From: an uncultured Flavobacteriaceae bacterium
GTDB taxonomy: Bacteria > Bacteroidota > Bacteroidia > Flavobacteriales > Flavobacteriaceae
DNA length: 64,000 nucleotides
Direction of reading: 5' to 3'
Assembly: GCA_947500435.1 (NCBI GenBank)
Contig: CANMRV010000001.1
Span: 62,001 to 126,000, forward strand
The notes under the pieces were generated by a model. It was not told where the DNA came from. It saw nothing but the letters and a program-made list of their open reading frames with translations, and did no database searches. Made by a program: the position numbers and the translations under genes. Positions 1 to 9,734 of this stretch are shown here, piece by piece. Each line of letters starts with the position of its first letter. Positions within the stretch are counted from its first letter, which is position 1.

Positions 1-2
1 AG

Positions 3-227
3 GCAAATGATTTAATTAAGGATAGTGAAGGCGGTTATGCCGTTCCCGCAGGAGATTATGAATCTTTGGCCGCCAAGGCGATGGATTTAAAGAATCTTAA
101 TAGTGAGGAAAAGAAAAACATGGAAAAAAGTTCAAGAAAGTACTATCTGAAGCATTTTTCAAAGTCGGTTTTATTTCAAAATCTTAAAGAGATATTTGAA
201 TACTCTACGGAAATCGATACCCATTAA
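3..227 (+). CDS. Glycosyltransferase, C-terminal end (partial)
   Basis: The first 74 codons of the window are open and end in TAA; the start lies outside. The translation begins with a GGYAVPAGDYESLAAK segment and ends in a charged helix (SRKYYLKHFSK). This is how the second Rossmann domain of GT-B, family-4 glycosyltransferases (WbuB/WcaI-like) usually ends: the glycine and Pro-x-Gly-Asp motif lies in the donor-sugar binding region, followed by a helix that packs back on the N-terminal domain. Such enzymes build exopolysaccharide or O-antigen. The downstream phosphosugar transferase and UDP-xylose-type synthase agree with a polysaccharide locus. The exact family is inferred from a short stretch. 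Confidence 0.6.
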   Translation, partial: ANDLIKDSEGGYAVPAGDYESLAAKAMDLKNLNSEEKKNMEKSSRKYYLKHFSKSVLFQNLKEIFEYSTEIDTH

Positions 228-630
228 TTCCATTATGTTTTTAGCACTAGCATAATTAGGTAAGTATTTGGAATTTTCCTGAAACAGCCGTTTTAGTCTT
301 TTAGAGATTTTTCTTTCAAATCATTTGATTTAGAAGGTTAGATGGCCTTGAAAATTTGAAATGCTCTATACCAGACTAGTAAAAATTTCAATAAAGAAAT
401 TTCCTGCTTTTCATCCAAAATAGCTTACACGTTGATTTTTAGATGCTTATATATTTTGTATTTGCATTTTTTAGTTAAATAAGGAAAATAGTTTCAAAAA
501 AATGTAGGGCTTTTTAAAATTATTTTTACTTTGTTGACTCAAAGAGTAGGTTTTAACTCTATTCAAAATAAAAACATTTCTTCTTTGTCCCTCAAAGAGC
601 CCTATTTACGAATCAAAACAACCAAAAATC
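228..630. other. AT-rich intergenic region before the RHS operon
   Basis: About 400 bases without a plausible gene. The DNA is strongly AT-rich, with several T runs. I found no perfect TAnnTTTG box; near matches occur around 455-465 and 525-535, and the operon beginning at 631 presumably starts somewhere here. No clear terminator hairpin for the glycosyltransferase was seen. Confidence 0.5.
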
Positions 631-1794
631 ATGAAAACTCTGTTTTTAACAATTACACTATTAATTGCATCGAACTTTTTAATTGCCCAAACAACAGGTG
701 GTCCAATTGAAATACAAGGCCCGACTGGTGAACAGTCTCAGGGTCAGGTTCACATTATAGGCAATGGACAAGGAGGGCCAGGTGATGCCTATATAAGTTT
801 TGATGAAGGTGGCGAGGCTAATTCTAGATGGTCACTAGGCGCTCGTGATAATGGCAATCAGTTTACAATTTCTCATGGTTTGACTATGGATGCTAAACCC
901 ATGTTTACGATTACAGATGTAGCAGGAAGTTCAGGAGGTTATTTTGGTATTGGCACTGCTAACCCGCAATCAAAATTTCACATAAAAGCAGCTACAGGAG
1001 AACCTTTACGGGGGCAAATGTTAATCACCGGAAATGGTGGAAATAAAACAGGTGATGCTTTTATAACTTTTCAGGAAGGCGCTGAACCAAATTCAGAATG
1101 GTCAATTGGTGCTCGTGACGAATTTAATTCATTTACGATTTCAAATGGGCGGTCGGTAGATACGGCTCCAAAATTTGTAATAACTGACGTCGCGGGACGA
1201 GTTGGAATAGGGACTGTTAATCCTCAAGGAAAAGTTCACGTTCAAGGTGATTCGGGTGAGCAAAGTTATGGTCAAATACATGTTCAAGGTAATGGCGAGG
1301 GAGGTCCTGGGGATGCCTATATTAGTTTTTCGGAAGGTGTTGAGCCAGATTCTAAGTGGTCCTTGGGGGTAAAAGACAATCAAAATGTTTTTTCAATATC
1401 TAAGGGGCTAACCATGGATGCTGATCCTAAATTCATGATTTTTGAAGATACCGGTAATGTAGCCATAGGCACATCATACACTGGTAGTCATAAACTTGCT
1501 GTTGGCGGTACTATTGGTGCAAGAGAAATTAAGGTTCAAAGCGGAACATGGAGTGATTTTGTATTCTTCAAGGGGTATAAGCTACCAAGTCTGCAAGAAG
1601 TAGAAAAACATATTTCCGAAAAAGGCCACCTTCAAGATATTCCAAGTGAAAAAGAAGTAACAGAAAAGGGCATCAACCTTGGTGAAATGGATGCTAAGCT
1701 CTTACAAAAGATAGAGGAGTTAATGTTGTATACCATACAACAGCAAAAGGAAATAGAAATTCTCAAAAAGGAACTTCAAAAACTAAAGCAGTAA
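631..1794 (+). CDS. Secreted repeat protein with tail-fibre-like C-terminus
   Basis: 387 residues. A signal peptide (about residues 1-19, ending LIAQ) is followed by three imperfect repeats of about 90 residues (roughly 24-115, 116-205, 206-290). Each contains G-x-GDAYISF, a WSLGA/WSIGA motif, FTIS and an FxITD/FMIFE strand. The C-terminal 95 residues carry SDFVFFKGYKLPSLQEVE, GHL, INLGEMDAKLLQKIEEL and a terminal coiled coil, a layout common in Bacteroidota proteins annotated as tail-fibre or S74-like. No T9SS sorting domain is visible. It is probably a trimeric fibre at the cell surface. It lies 54 bases before the next gene and heads the RHS unit. Its role there, adhesion or toxin presentation, is inferred. 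Confidence 0.7.
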   Translation: MKTLFLTITLLIASNFLIAQTTGGPIEIQGPTGEQSQGQVHIIGNGQGGPGDAYISFDEGGEANSRWSLGARDNGNQFTISHGLTMDAKPMFTITDVAGSSGGYFGIGTANPQSKFHIKAATGEPLRGQMLITGNGGNKTGDAFITFQEGAEPNSEWSIGARDEFNSFTISNGRSVDTAPKFVITDVAGRVGIGTVNPQGKVHVQGDSGEQSYGQIHVQGNGEGGPGDAYISFSEGVEPDSKWSLGVKDNQNVFSISKGLTMDADPKFMIFEDTGNVAIGTSYTGSHKLAVGGTIGAREIKVQSGTWSDFVFFKGYKLPSLQEVEKHISEKGHLQDIPSEKEVTEKGINLGEMDAKLLQKIEELMLYTIQQQKEIEILKKELQKLKQ

Positions 1795-1848
1795 CTAAGC
1801 TGTTGTTTTCAAAGAAGTCAATCCAATTTTTAAGAAAAATATTTCCTT

Positions 1849-2319
1849 ATGAAAAAGTATACCCTATTTATTCTTTGTTGTGTTCTTATAGTTTCCTTTG
1901 CTAATGCCCAAGAAGAATATAAGATTAGTTTTAGTTACGACGCAGCAGGCAACCAAATACTTCGAGACCGTGTATGTGTAAACTGCAATTCTGCAAAAAC
2001 GCCTGTTGATTCAACAGCTGTAGTTTCACTAGATGAAAAACAGGAAGAGGTAAAAGAAAATGAAGAAACTACTTCATCAATAGTGGCGTATCCTAACCCA
2101 GTTACTGATGTCCTTCAGGTTGAATGGGTAACAACCGATAATATGGTTCAAAAAGTGACCCTTTTTTCCGGCAGCGGTCGCCTTCTTCAAAGTAAAGCTG
2201 TTCGCTCTAAAGACGATGCCATCAATTTAAATTTCAGTGGCTATCCACCGGGATCATATTACGTAATGGTGCTGTATTCTGATAAGACCAAACAATCTTT
2301 TCAAGTAATCAAAAACTAA
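1849..2319 (+). CDS. Small T9SS type A sorting-domain protein with YD-like motif
   Basis: 156 residues. A signal peptide (residues 1-20, ending ANAQ) precedes a short segment containing SFSYDAAGNQILRD, which matches one RHS/YD repeat unit, followed by CVNCNS. Residues about 75-156 form a type A C-terminal sorting domain: AYPNPVTDVLQVEW, a GRLL turn and a closing PPGSYYVMVLYSD strand with a K-rich end. Such domains send proteins through the type IX secretion system. The gene ends 11 bases before the RHS gene. A single YD unit fused to a T9SS signal next to an RHS toxin that lacks such a signal suggests a chaperone or adaptor for export; this role is my inference. Confidence 0.75.
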   Translation: MKKYTLFILCCVLIVSFANAQEEYKISFSYDAAGNQILRDRVCVNCNSAKTPVDSTAVVSLDEKQEEVKENEETTSSIVAYPNPVTDVLQVEWVTTDNMVQKVTLFSGSGRLLQSKAVRSKDDAINLNFSGYPPGSYYVMVLYSDKTKQSFQVIKN

Positions 2320-2330
2320 CCTACTGAATC

Positions 2331-5300
2331 ATGAAAAAATTAATCACCACAATTCTTCTTCTGGTTTCAGTACAACTATTTTCTCAGGAGAGCATTAAGA
2401 CACATAAGGCAAAGAATGTTGAAACAACTATTCTTGAACAAAAAACCGCATCGACCAAAAAATCCAGCTCATCAAAAAGAAGCTCTACTACTGCGCGAAC
2501 CGGTACGGTAAATGGCAGTATTGTAGCGGATTTATCGGTTTCAGGCTCAGGCGGAGTCAATTACACGGTGCCAATAAATGTTCCTCCAGGACTAAACAAT
2601 GTACAACCAGACATCGCATTGACATTTGATAGTCAATCTGGAAATGGTCTGGCTGGCTGGGGTTGGAATCTTTCAGGGGTATCGGTAATTACTAGAATTC
2701 CTGCAACTCAATTTCACAATGGTTTTATAGACCCTGTAGACTTTGATGCAAACGATCGATTTGCGTTGGATGGTCAGCGATTGGTATTAAAATCGGGAAC
2801 ATATGGGTCAAGTGGAGCAGTATATGAGACAGAACAGCATTCGAATCTCAAAGTGGTGTCCTACGGTTCGAACAATGGATTGAATATTGCAGGGCCCAAG
2901 TATTTCAAGGTCTTTTATCCCGATGGGTCAATTGGTCATTATGGAAGTACTCTTGAATCCCGAGGCCATATGGATTATGCTCTTACATACTGGGAAAATC
3001 CACAAGGGATTCGCGTATCCTACACCTATTCCAAGTCTGAAAATTCACTCTACATTGAAAAAATCTCATATGGTAGCAAGGGTACTTCGTCACCAATCAA
3101 TGAAATTGAGTTTTCTTATGATAATGATCGCATGTTTGATGAATCAGCTTATGTTGGTGGAGTACGCTTTGTGCGCGACAAAATTTTAGATCAAATTTTG
3201 GTTAGAGGGGCAGGTGGAGTTCTATATCGTGAATATGTTTTAAACCATTCCTCAACTACTTTGGGTTATGAGCGACTGACATCTTTGACCGAAAAAGTCA
3301 GCGGTGATTCTCGCAGTATATCCTTTCAATACGATTCCAATTCGAATACCGGTTTGATTCAAAGCTTTGGCGAAGCTAGCCAACTTGATGTTGCCAAAAT
3401 AGAGCAGAGAAATGCGAAGGTTATTTCATTGAACCTAAATGCAAACGGCAAAATGGACTTTGTGGTTTACCCAACATTTGGCGAAAGTAAAAAAACCAAA
3501 TTCTGGTTTTTTGAAGATGTACAAAACTCGTCCGGGTTTAACTATTCTGACGCGGTTGAAACCGGCTTTTTTCAAGATATATTTCCGGTTAATTGGCTAA
3601 ATGAAGAAAATAGATTAATGCCAAATCAAGGTTTGGTTTTGGTGAAAAAGATAGGGGGAAGAGCGAATTTCAATATCATGGCTAAACCAACGCCATCTGC
3701 TAGTTCAATTTCTACTATTTATAATAAAACCTGGGACTTACCAACGACTTATAATTATTTCAATCAACAAGATGTTTCTGTGCCACAAAAATATTTATCA
3801 GGTGATTTTGATGGAGACGGGCTTTCAGATATGTTAGCGGTTGCTAATCCACTTTGGACACAATTTGAAATTGGAGGGCAACAAACGAGCCAAATAATTT
3901 ATAACACACCAAAAACCCACTTGATAAAACTAGATAGGCGAGATGGCAGTGAAGTGGGCTTTGATTTAGGGCAACTTTCTGGGACGTCTTCAGAAACAAA
4001 TGAGCTTTACGCAGTAGACGTCAATGGTGACGGTAAAACAGATTTAGTAAGATTTTCCGATGGGAAGGCCGAAGTTTATTCAATAAATAATAACAATACA
4101 GAGATTGAACTTTTATGGGAGTATACTAATTCGGTATTTGATGCTGAGTTTAAGCCAATGCCAGGGGATTATAACGGTGATGGCAAAACAGACTTTCTCA
4201 TTCCTCGAGGAAATAATAGCAATCATTTTTCAATGCTTCTCTCAACGGGCAGTGGGTTCGATAAAAAAGAGTACTTACAAATGCCTTTTGAGTATAAACA
4301 TACGGACTTTGATAGTCAAGAAGGGACGCTCTATGGTTACAATATTATCCCAGTTGATATGAACGGAGATGGTAAGACCGATATCATCGAATACAATACA
4401 GAAACCTATAATGGTAGCGATAATGGTAAACAGTTTATAACCCTATTTCAAAGTAAGCCACCTTCATCTGGCAGTTATCCACATTTTAGTTCAACGGGCC
4501 AAATAGATACTCAAGGAAACCTAAAACATTACCCAATTCCAATTTTCCTCTCTTCGAACGAAGAAAATGGCAATTTGGAGTTTGCTACTATGAGTGATAA
4601 ATGGGTAAGGTCCTATAAATCTATTTATGATCACCGAGAAGATGTTACACTTGAAAAGGTCACCAATAATGGCGTAGTAACCGACATCAAATATGATTTG
4701 GTAAATACTTTTTATACCGATTCTGGTTCTGACTCTAGTTTTTTTAAATCTTACACCGCTTCTTCACAAAATCCTAATCAGGTTTTCCCCTATGAAAATG
4801 TAGATGTCGCTCCTTCATTTATGGTGGTTAGAGAATTGTTGCAAACTGGGTCGGGTCATACAAGAACCAAGCGATTCTATTATGAAAATGCTATTTCAAC
4901 TACCAACGGGCAGGGTTTTGCAGGTTTTGAAATGGTTAAACGAAGTAATTGGTTTGGTAATAATGTGCCCGCAGTCTGGACGATTTCAAAACATAATCCT
5001 TTATTGCGTGGTGCAGTTATAGAACAAATTACTTCGAGTTCGAATAGCACTAATCCCACACAATATGCTAGTAAAATCAATTACTTTTATGACTATCAAC
5101 TCATTGATAACCCTAGTTTTCCATCGGTATCTGGGTCGCCTCCAACGTTAACTTTCAACTCGCCGGTAGTCGGATCAAGAGTAGATGAGGCAGCACAATC
5201 AATTACACTATTACCAGGCTTTCAGGCTTTGGGCGCCAATGGTGATTACACCGCTAAAATAAACCCTCCCATTAACCAATCTAGTGGAGATGGTTATGCG

Positions 5301-8300
5301 GGGGCAGTAGATATTCGTCTAAATCGAATGGAGTCTGACAACGGACTTACTGGTGTACTGACTACCGAAACCTATACGTACGACCAGTACAACAATCAAA
5401 CGAAGATTAATACTGTTTTTCCTGGGGGTAGTCGTATAGTCGATTATACCTATTACAATAGCCCCTCGGCTACCAATAATACTTACCATATAGGTAAAAT
5501 AAAGTTGATGAGCGAAACTATGACGAGCTATGGCAATAGCTTTACTACAGAGGAGGAATATGAATATAATAATAATTTGGTTTCTAAAATCAAGCGAAAG
5601 GGTGACGGCACCGCTTGGTTGATACAAGACTTGGAGTATGATATTTACGGAAACGTCACAAAGAAAACCCTCAAAGGCACTACCAAGGCCGATAGAGTAC
5701 AACAATTTGAATATGAACCCAATGCGCCATATTACGGTCGTTTCTTGACAAAATCTATTGAAGTTGATGGTTTGGCAACGACATTTGAGTATGATCCGGT
5801 CGATGGAGGCGTAATTTCGACCACCAGCCCCTACAGTTTAACCACGTCATTTCTTCATGATAATTGGGGCCGTATTTGGAAAGAAACGGATTATCGGGGT
5901 AACGAAACCATTCGAAGTTATTCTCCCTTATCAGGTGGAGCCCTGAAATATACCGTTGATTATCCTACTGGAGCTAAAGACGAAACGTATTATAATGCTT
6001 TTGGATGGACCACACGTTCTGGTTCTTTGAGCCTGAACAATCAATGGGTTTATAATGACTACGAATATTATGTTTCCGGCAGATTAAGAAGAGAGAGTGA
6101 ACCTCACAACGGTTCTCCTGGGCAATGGAATACAACGGTTTTTGACGAATATGGAAGACCTATATCTGAGCAACTGTATACAGGCAGAAATATTACGATT
6201 TCCTATTCCGGACTATCCTCGACGGTCAACGATGGAGTCAAAACGGTAACTACAACATTAGATGCTCTTGGGAATGTAGCAAAATCTCAAGACCCAGGTG
6301 GCACTATCGACTATACATATCATGCTAGCGGGCAGTTGAAAACTGCGGATTATGGAGGGCATGTTGTGACCGTTGGCGTTGATGGATGGGGCCGAAAAAT
6401 AAGTTTAAACGATCCTTCTGCCGGCACATACACTTATTCCTATCACGATGATTTTGGGGATTTATGGAAAGAGATAACGCCCAAAGGTACCACCACCTAT
6501 GAATACGATGACTTCGGCAGGATAGATTCGAAAACCGTAGTAGGAGATTTGACCGACTTGTCTTTAGACTATGTTTATGACCCTAATACTCAGCAATTAA
6601 CTGATATTAATGGTTATGACAATACAAATAATAATCGTGCTTATACCTATGAGTATGAATATCATCCGCAATACAAGTACTTAGAGAAAGTAACTGAAAA
6701 TACAGGTCTAGCTAGTTTTGAACTTGAAATGACCTATGATGGTTATGACAGGGTAGAAACAGAAACCCAAACGTCTAGTTTGACTAGCGGTGCTTCAAAA
6801 AGTCTAACCACCCGGAATGTATACGATACCTCAGGCATTTTAAAAGAGATTTGGAACAATGGCACACCAGATAAACTTTGGGAGCTTAACGAAATCAATG
6901 CAAGAGGCCAAGGGAAGACCATCACTCTAGGAAATGGTATCGTGAAAAGTAGGGATTATGATGGGTATGGGTATTTGGAGAAAATTGAAGATAAAGAATC
7001 TGGGAATAATCCAACCCCAACGGTAGCCTTATATACAGAATATGATTTTAATGCGCAAAGAGGTACACTTAATAGCAGAGAGAATTTTGGATTTAACTGG
7101 CAAGAGGTTTTTGGTTACGACCAACATGATCGCCTGACGACTATCACGGGTGATGTTATCAAAACTATGGCCTATGATAATCGTGGTAGAATTGACGATA
7201 ATACCGATATTGGGGATTATACTTATGCAACCCCCAAGGATTATCGACTGAATGAGATAGATCCGAATACCAAAGGAGAAACCTTTTTTCAACAATACCC
7301 GACCCAACAAATTAGTTACAATGCTTTTAAAAAGCCTGTTACTATTCATCAGACGGGCCATGGTAGGGTCAGCTTTGAGTATGGGCCGATGATGAACCGA
7401 AGCACGGCATATTATGGCGGTGAAGATGAAGATAGAAGTTTGCGAAGATATCGCAAACATTATTCTAGTATTATACCTGTAGAAATTGTTGAAGACACCC
7501 AGACCAGCAGCGCCAAAATTATCAATTATGTGGCGGGAGATGCGTATTCGGCCCCGATTGCTCACATTAAAGAAACGGGCGCCAATAGTATCGATGAATA
7601 CCATTACCTGCATCGCGATTATTTGGGCAGCATCTTGGCGATTACAGATGCGGATGGCGACGTAAAAGAACAAAGCCAATTTGGGGCATGGGGCGAATTG
7701 GATAAGTTTTTAGATAGTTCTGGCGGCACAACCTTTGATCATACCAGTCTTTTGGGTAGAGGGTATACAGGCCATGAACACTTTTTTGAAGTGGGTCTAA
7801 TACATATGAACGGCCGAATGTACGATGCCAATTTGGGTAGGTTCTTATCCCCAGATAATTACATTGTAGACCCTTTCAACACCCAGGCGTACAATCGATA
7901 TGGGTATGTGTTGAACAATCCATTGATGTATACCGATCCTAGTGGGGAAGAGCCAATAGCCATCATAGTGGCTGCTGTTGCCGCTCTAATTTTTGCGAAT
8001 GCAATTTTTGGCAATCATGACGCTAACCCTCTGATAAACGACGGTTATCTAGGGTCTAGTCCTACCCCCGTAAACAATCAAAACAACACCCAAATGGCCT
8101 CGAGTATGTCGAGGCAATCACGGGGTAATGGTAGCCTCAATGATGGTGGCTGGATACCGTTGAACATACCAGCAATAGAAGCACCTTCTGGGGGTGGTAT
8201 AGCCTTTGATAACATGTCTTTTCAAAGTGGTGGTGCCTTTGGTATTTCTCAAACTGGTAGCGCAGACCCATTACAGGGAGTACCAGTACCTGATAATTTT

Positions 8301-8918
8301 GTACCGAATGATGGTTTGGATGACCAAATAGTGGATCAGGGTTTCAACATTACTGCCGAAGATGTTTTAGATACGGCCTTAGACTTTGTGCCCATCGTTG
8401 GAGGGGCCAAAGATATTTACAAAGGTATTCGTGATGGTGATGGTTGGATGGTGGCATTAGGAGTGGGCTCCATTATTGCTGATGTATTTACTTTAGGAGG
8501 GTCTTCTATCGCCAAAGGAGCGATAAAAACTGGCATAAAAGCTGGAGGGAGAGTTCTATCGAAAAAAGCACTTACCAATAAGCAACTAGTACAAAAAGCA
8601 GCTAATTTAGCAAATAGAAATGTTAGGAATATCAGATCGACCGCACGAGGGACGGGGACAGCCAAACACTCACATGCTTCGGAATTATTAAGAAGGTATC
8701 AACGCAGGTACGGGGATAGGGGGCTTCGAGTAAATGATTATTTCAATAACAACACACTTCTAGGACCTGGAAATCGAGGATTTTTAGATGTTAGAGATAT
8801 CAAAAACAACAAAATTTATGATTGGAAATTTGGAAAAGCCGGATGGAGTCCTGGGCAATCTGAAAAATATCAAGGCAACTTTTTTGATTATACCCTAGAA
8901 CTTATCAGGCCTCAATAA
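2331..8918 (+). CDS. RHS/SpvB polymorphic toxin with C-terminal nuclease-like domain
   Basis: 2195 residues. The order is: signal peptide (1-18); Ser/Lys-rich linker; SpvB-like region (about 55-330, with LAGWGWNLSG); four FG-GAP-like DGDG/NGDG calcium loops near 490, 565, 613 and 677; a coat-hanger-like segment (about 953-985, ITLLPGFQALG); many YD repeats (about 1014-1800); and an RHS core ending in DPSG at 1869-1872. The variable tip (1873-2195) has a pre-toxin region with two hydrophobic segments (about 2015-2075), then about 90 residues resembling a PD-(D/E)xK nuclease: E2118, D2153 and D2164-W-K2166. RHS shells normally enclose and release such tips. The protein has no T9SS domain of its own. 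Nuclease activity is inferred from motif spacing only. Confidence 0.85.
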   Translation: MKKLITTILLLVSVQLFSQESIKTHKAKNVETTILEQKTASTKKSSSSKRSSTTARTGTVNGSIVADLSVSGSGGVNYTVPINVPPGLNNVQPDIALTFDSQSGNGLAGWGWNLSGVSVITRIPATQFHNGFIDPVDFDANDRFALDGQRLVLKSGTYGSSGAVYETEQHSNLKVVSYGSNNGLNIAGPKYFKVFYPDGSIGHYGSTLESRGHMDYALTYWENPQGIRVSYTYSKSENSLYIEKISYGSKGTSSPINEIEFSYDNDRMFDESAYVGGVRFVRDKILDQILVRGAGGVLYREYVLNHSSTTLGYERLTSLTEKVSGDSRSISFQYDSNSNTGLIQSFGEASQLDVAKIEQRNAKVISLNLNANGKMDFVVYPTFGESKKTKFWFFEDVQNSSGFNYSDAVETGFFQDIFPVNWLNEENRLMPNQGLVLVKKIGGRANFNIMAKPTPSASSISTIYNKTWDLPTTYNYFNQQDVSVPQKYLSGDFDGDGLSDMLAVANPLWTQFEIGGQQTSQIIYNTPKTHLIKLDRRDGSEVGFDLGQLSGTSSETNELYAVDVNGDGKTDLVRFSDGKAEVYSINNNNTEIELLWEYTNSVFDAEFKPMPGDYNGDGKTDFLIPRGNNSNHFSMLLSTGSGFDKKEYLQMPFEYKHTDFDSQEGTLYGYNIIPVDMNGDGKTDIIEYNTETYNGSDNGKQFITLFQSKPPSSGSYPHFSSTGQIDTQGNLKHYPIPIFLSSNEENGNLEFATMSDKWVRSYKSIYDHREDVTLEKVTNNGVVTDIKYDLVNTFYTDSGSDSSFFKSYTASSQNPNQVFPYENVDVAPSFMVVRELLQTGSGHTRTKRFYYENAISTTNGQGFAGFEMVKRSNWFGNNVPAVWTISKHNPLLRGAVIEQITSSSNSTNPTQYASKINYFYDYQLIDNPSFPSVSGSPPTLTFNSPVVGSRVDEAAQSITLLPGFQALGANGDYTAKINPPINQSSGDGYAGAVDIRLNRMESDNGLTGVLTTETYTYDQYNNQTKINTVFPGGSRIVDYTYYNSPSATNNTYHIGKIKLMSETMTSYGNSFTTEEEYEYNNNLVSKIKRKGDGTAWLIQDLEYDIYGNVTKKTLKGTTKADRVQQFEYEPNAPYYGRFLTKSIEVDGLATTFEYDPVDGGVISTTSPYSLTTSFLHDNWGRIWKETDYRGNETIRSYSPLSGGALKYTVDYPTGAKDETYYNAFGWTTRSGSLSLNNQWVYNDYEYYVSGRLRRESEPHNGSPGQWNTTVFDEYGRPISEQLYTGRNITISYSGLSSTVNDGVKTVTTTLDALGNVAKSQDPGGTIDYTYHASGQLKTADYGGHVVTVGVDGWGRKISLNDPSAGTYTYSYHDDFGDLWKEITPKGTTTYEYDDFGRIDSKTVVGDLTDLSLDYVYDPNTQQLTDINGYDNTNNNRAYTYEYEYHPQYKYLEKVTENTGLASFELEMTYDGYDRVETETQTSSLTSGASKSLTTRNVYDTSGILKEIWNNGTPDKLWELNEINARGQGKTITLGNGIVKSRDYDGYGYLEKIEDKESGNNPTPTVALYTEYDFNAQRGTLNSRENFGFNWQEVFGYDQHDRLTTITGDVIKTMAYDNRGRIDDNTDIGDYTYATPKDYRLNEIDPNTKGETFFQQYPTQQISYNAFKKPVTIHQTGHGRVSFEYGPMMNRSTAYYGGEDEDRSLRRYRKHYSSIIPVEIVEDTQTSSAKIINYVAGDAYSAPIAHIKETGANSIDEYHYLHRDYLGSILAITDADGDVKEQSQFGAWGELDKFLDSSGGTTFDHTSLLGRGYTGHEHFFEVGLIHMNGRMYDANLGRFLSPDNYIVDPFNTQAYNRYGYVLNNPLMYTDPSGEEPIAIIVAAVAALIFANAIFGNHDANPLINDGYLGSSPTPVNNQNNTQMASSMSRQSRGNGSLNDGGWIPLNIPAIEAPSGGGIAFDNMSFQSGGAFGISQTGSADPLQGVPVPDNFVPNDGLDDQIVDQGFNITAEDVLDTALDFVPIVGGAKDIYKGIRDGDGWMVALGVGSIIADVFTLGGSSIAKGAIKTGIKAGGRVLSKKALTNKQLVQKAANLANRNVRNIRSTARGTGTAKHSHASELLRRYQRRYGDRGLRVNDYFNNNTLLGPGNRGFLDVRDIKNNKIYDWKFGKAGWSPGQSEKYQGNFFDYTLELIRPQ

Positions 8919-8932
8919 GTAAAAATATGTGA

Positions 8933-9613
8933 ATGTTGAAAAAACAAATATCGAAGGATTGGCTTGATGCCTTTCCGGAACTGAGACCGTATTCCACAAA
9001 TAGGTTTTATAAAATTCTTGGCCCTATTATTATTGGGATTGAGCTCGTTAAGCTACCCAGAGTTGAACAATATAGACCTCATTTTACGGTCTATTCCTTA
9101 TGTGGCAATAAAATTGGGAACGATTTAAAGTCTTGTATGTCTGGCCCCATGGTTCTTGAACAATTTTTTGACAATAAAGGGCTTCAATTCTCAATTCCAT
9201 ATAAGGAACATATAAATTATTTTCCAGAAGCTAAGAAAGCGGCAAGGAAGCAACTCCTAATTTCCACAGAAGGGGATATTTCTTTAGAAAAAGCTTTTAA
9301 TAGTCTGAAAGAATTCTCTAAAAAACCTCCTATGGGCGTTTCTCCAAGTTCTTATCTACAGGCAATGTATTTTGAAGCGTTGCTGAAGATAGCTTTATAT
9401 TGTGATGCAATAGAAGAGATAGATTCAATTTTGAATTTAATCGAATCTAGAGATTGGAATTCTAAGCACTTTAAATTGTTCAAAACAGATGTTCTTTCTT
9501 GGCGCATTGAGATAGGTAAAATGGTTAACAATAAGAGTAATATTGTTTCTATTGTTGGAAGCAATCTTGAAAGCCCCAAACTAAGTAGTTTATTAAAGTC
9601 GAAATTGATTTGA
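8933..9613 (+). CDS. Hypothetical protein, candidate immunity protein for the RHS toxin
   Basis: 226 residues, starting 14 bases after the RHS stop codon on the same strand. There is no signal peptide or membrane segment, so it is probably cytoplasmic, where an immunity protein to a nuclease must act. I do not recognise the family. The N-terminal half (about 1-110) looks alpha/beta (ILGPIIIGIELVKL, HFTVYSLCG). The C-terminal half is helical (about 125-226) and contains the segment ALYCDAIEEIDSILNLI. Position directly after a polymorphic toxin is the standard place for a cognate immunity gene; this is the only support for the role. Its codons are AT-rich like the toxin tip. Confidence 0.6.
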   Translation: MLKKQISKDWLDAFPELRPYSTNRFYKILGPIIIGIELVKLPRVEQYRPHFTVYSLCGNKIGNDLKSCMSGPMVLEQFFDNKGLQFSIPYKEHINYFPEAKKAARKQLLISTEGDISLEKAFNSLKEFSKKPPMGVSPSSYLQAMYFEALLKIALYCDAIEEIDSILNLIESRDWNSKHFKLFKTDVLSWRIEIGKMVNNKSNIVSIVGSNLESPKLSSLLKSKLI

Positions 9614-9734
9614 TTCCAGTTTCATGTGTATCATATCTAGCTTTTAAAAATTTTAGATAGAGTTATGCCAAAAATGTCACTCAAAAATTGCACGATTAAT
9701 AGTAGTTTTGCTGTAATCTTAGAACAGAGCACTG

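Noticed and set aside
1014..1290. Repeats of the fibre-like gene as a CRISPR-like or tandem DNA array
   Set aside because: The repeats are about 270 bases long, diverged and in frame, so they are protein repeats.
1141..1383. Minus-strand open frame in the repeat protein
   Set aside because: It follows the repeats of the gene on the other strand and has no recognisable protein features.
7029..7679. Long minus-strand open frame inside the RHS gene
   Set aside because: It is antisense to the RHS core and YD repeats; no family motif, promoter or neighbour supports it, and its composition mirrors the real gene.
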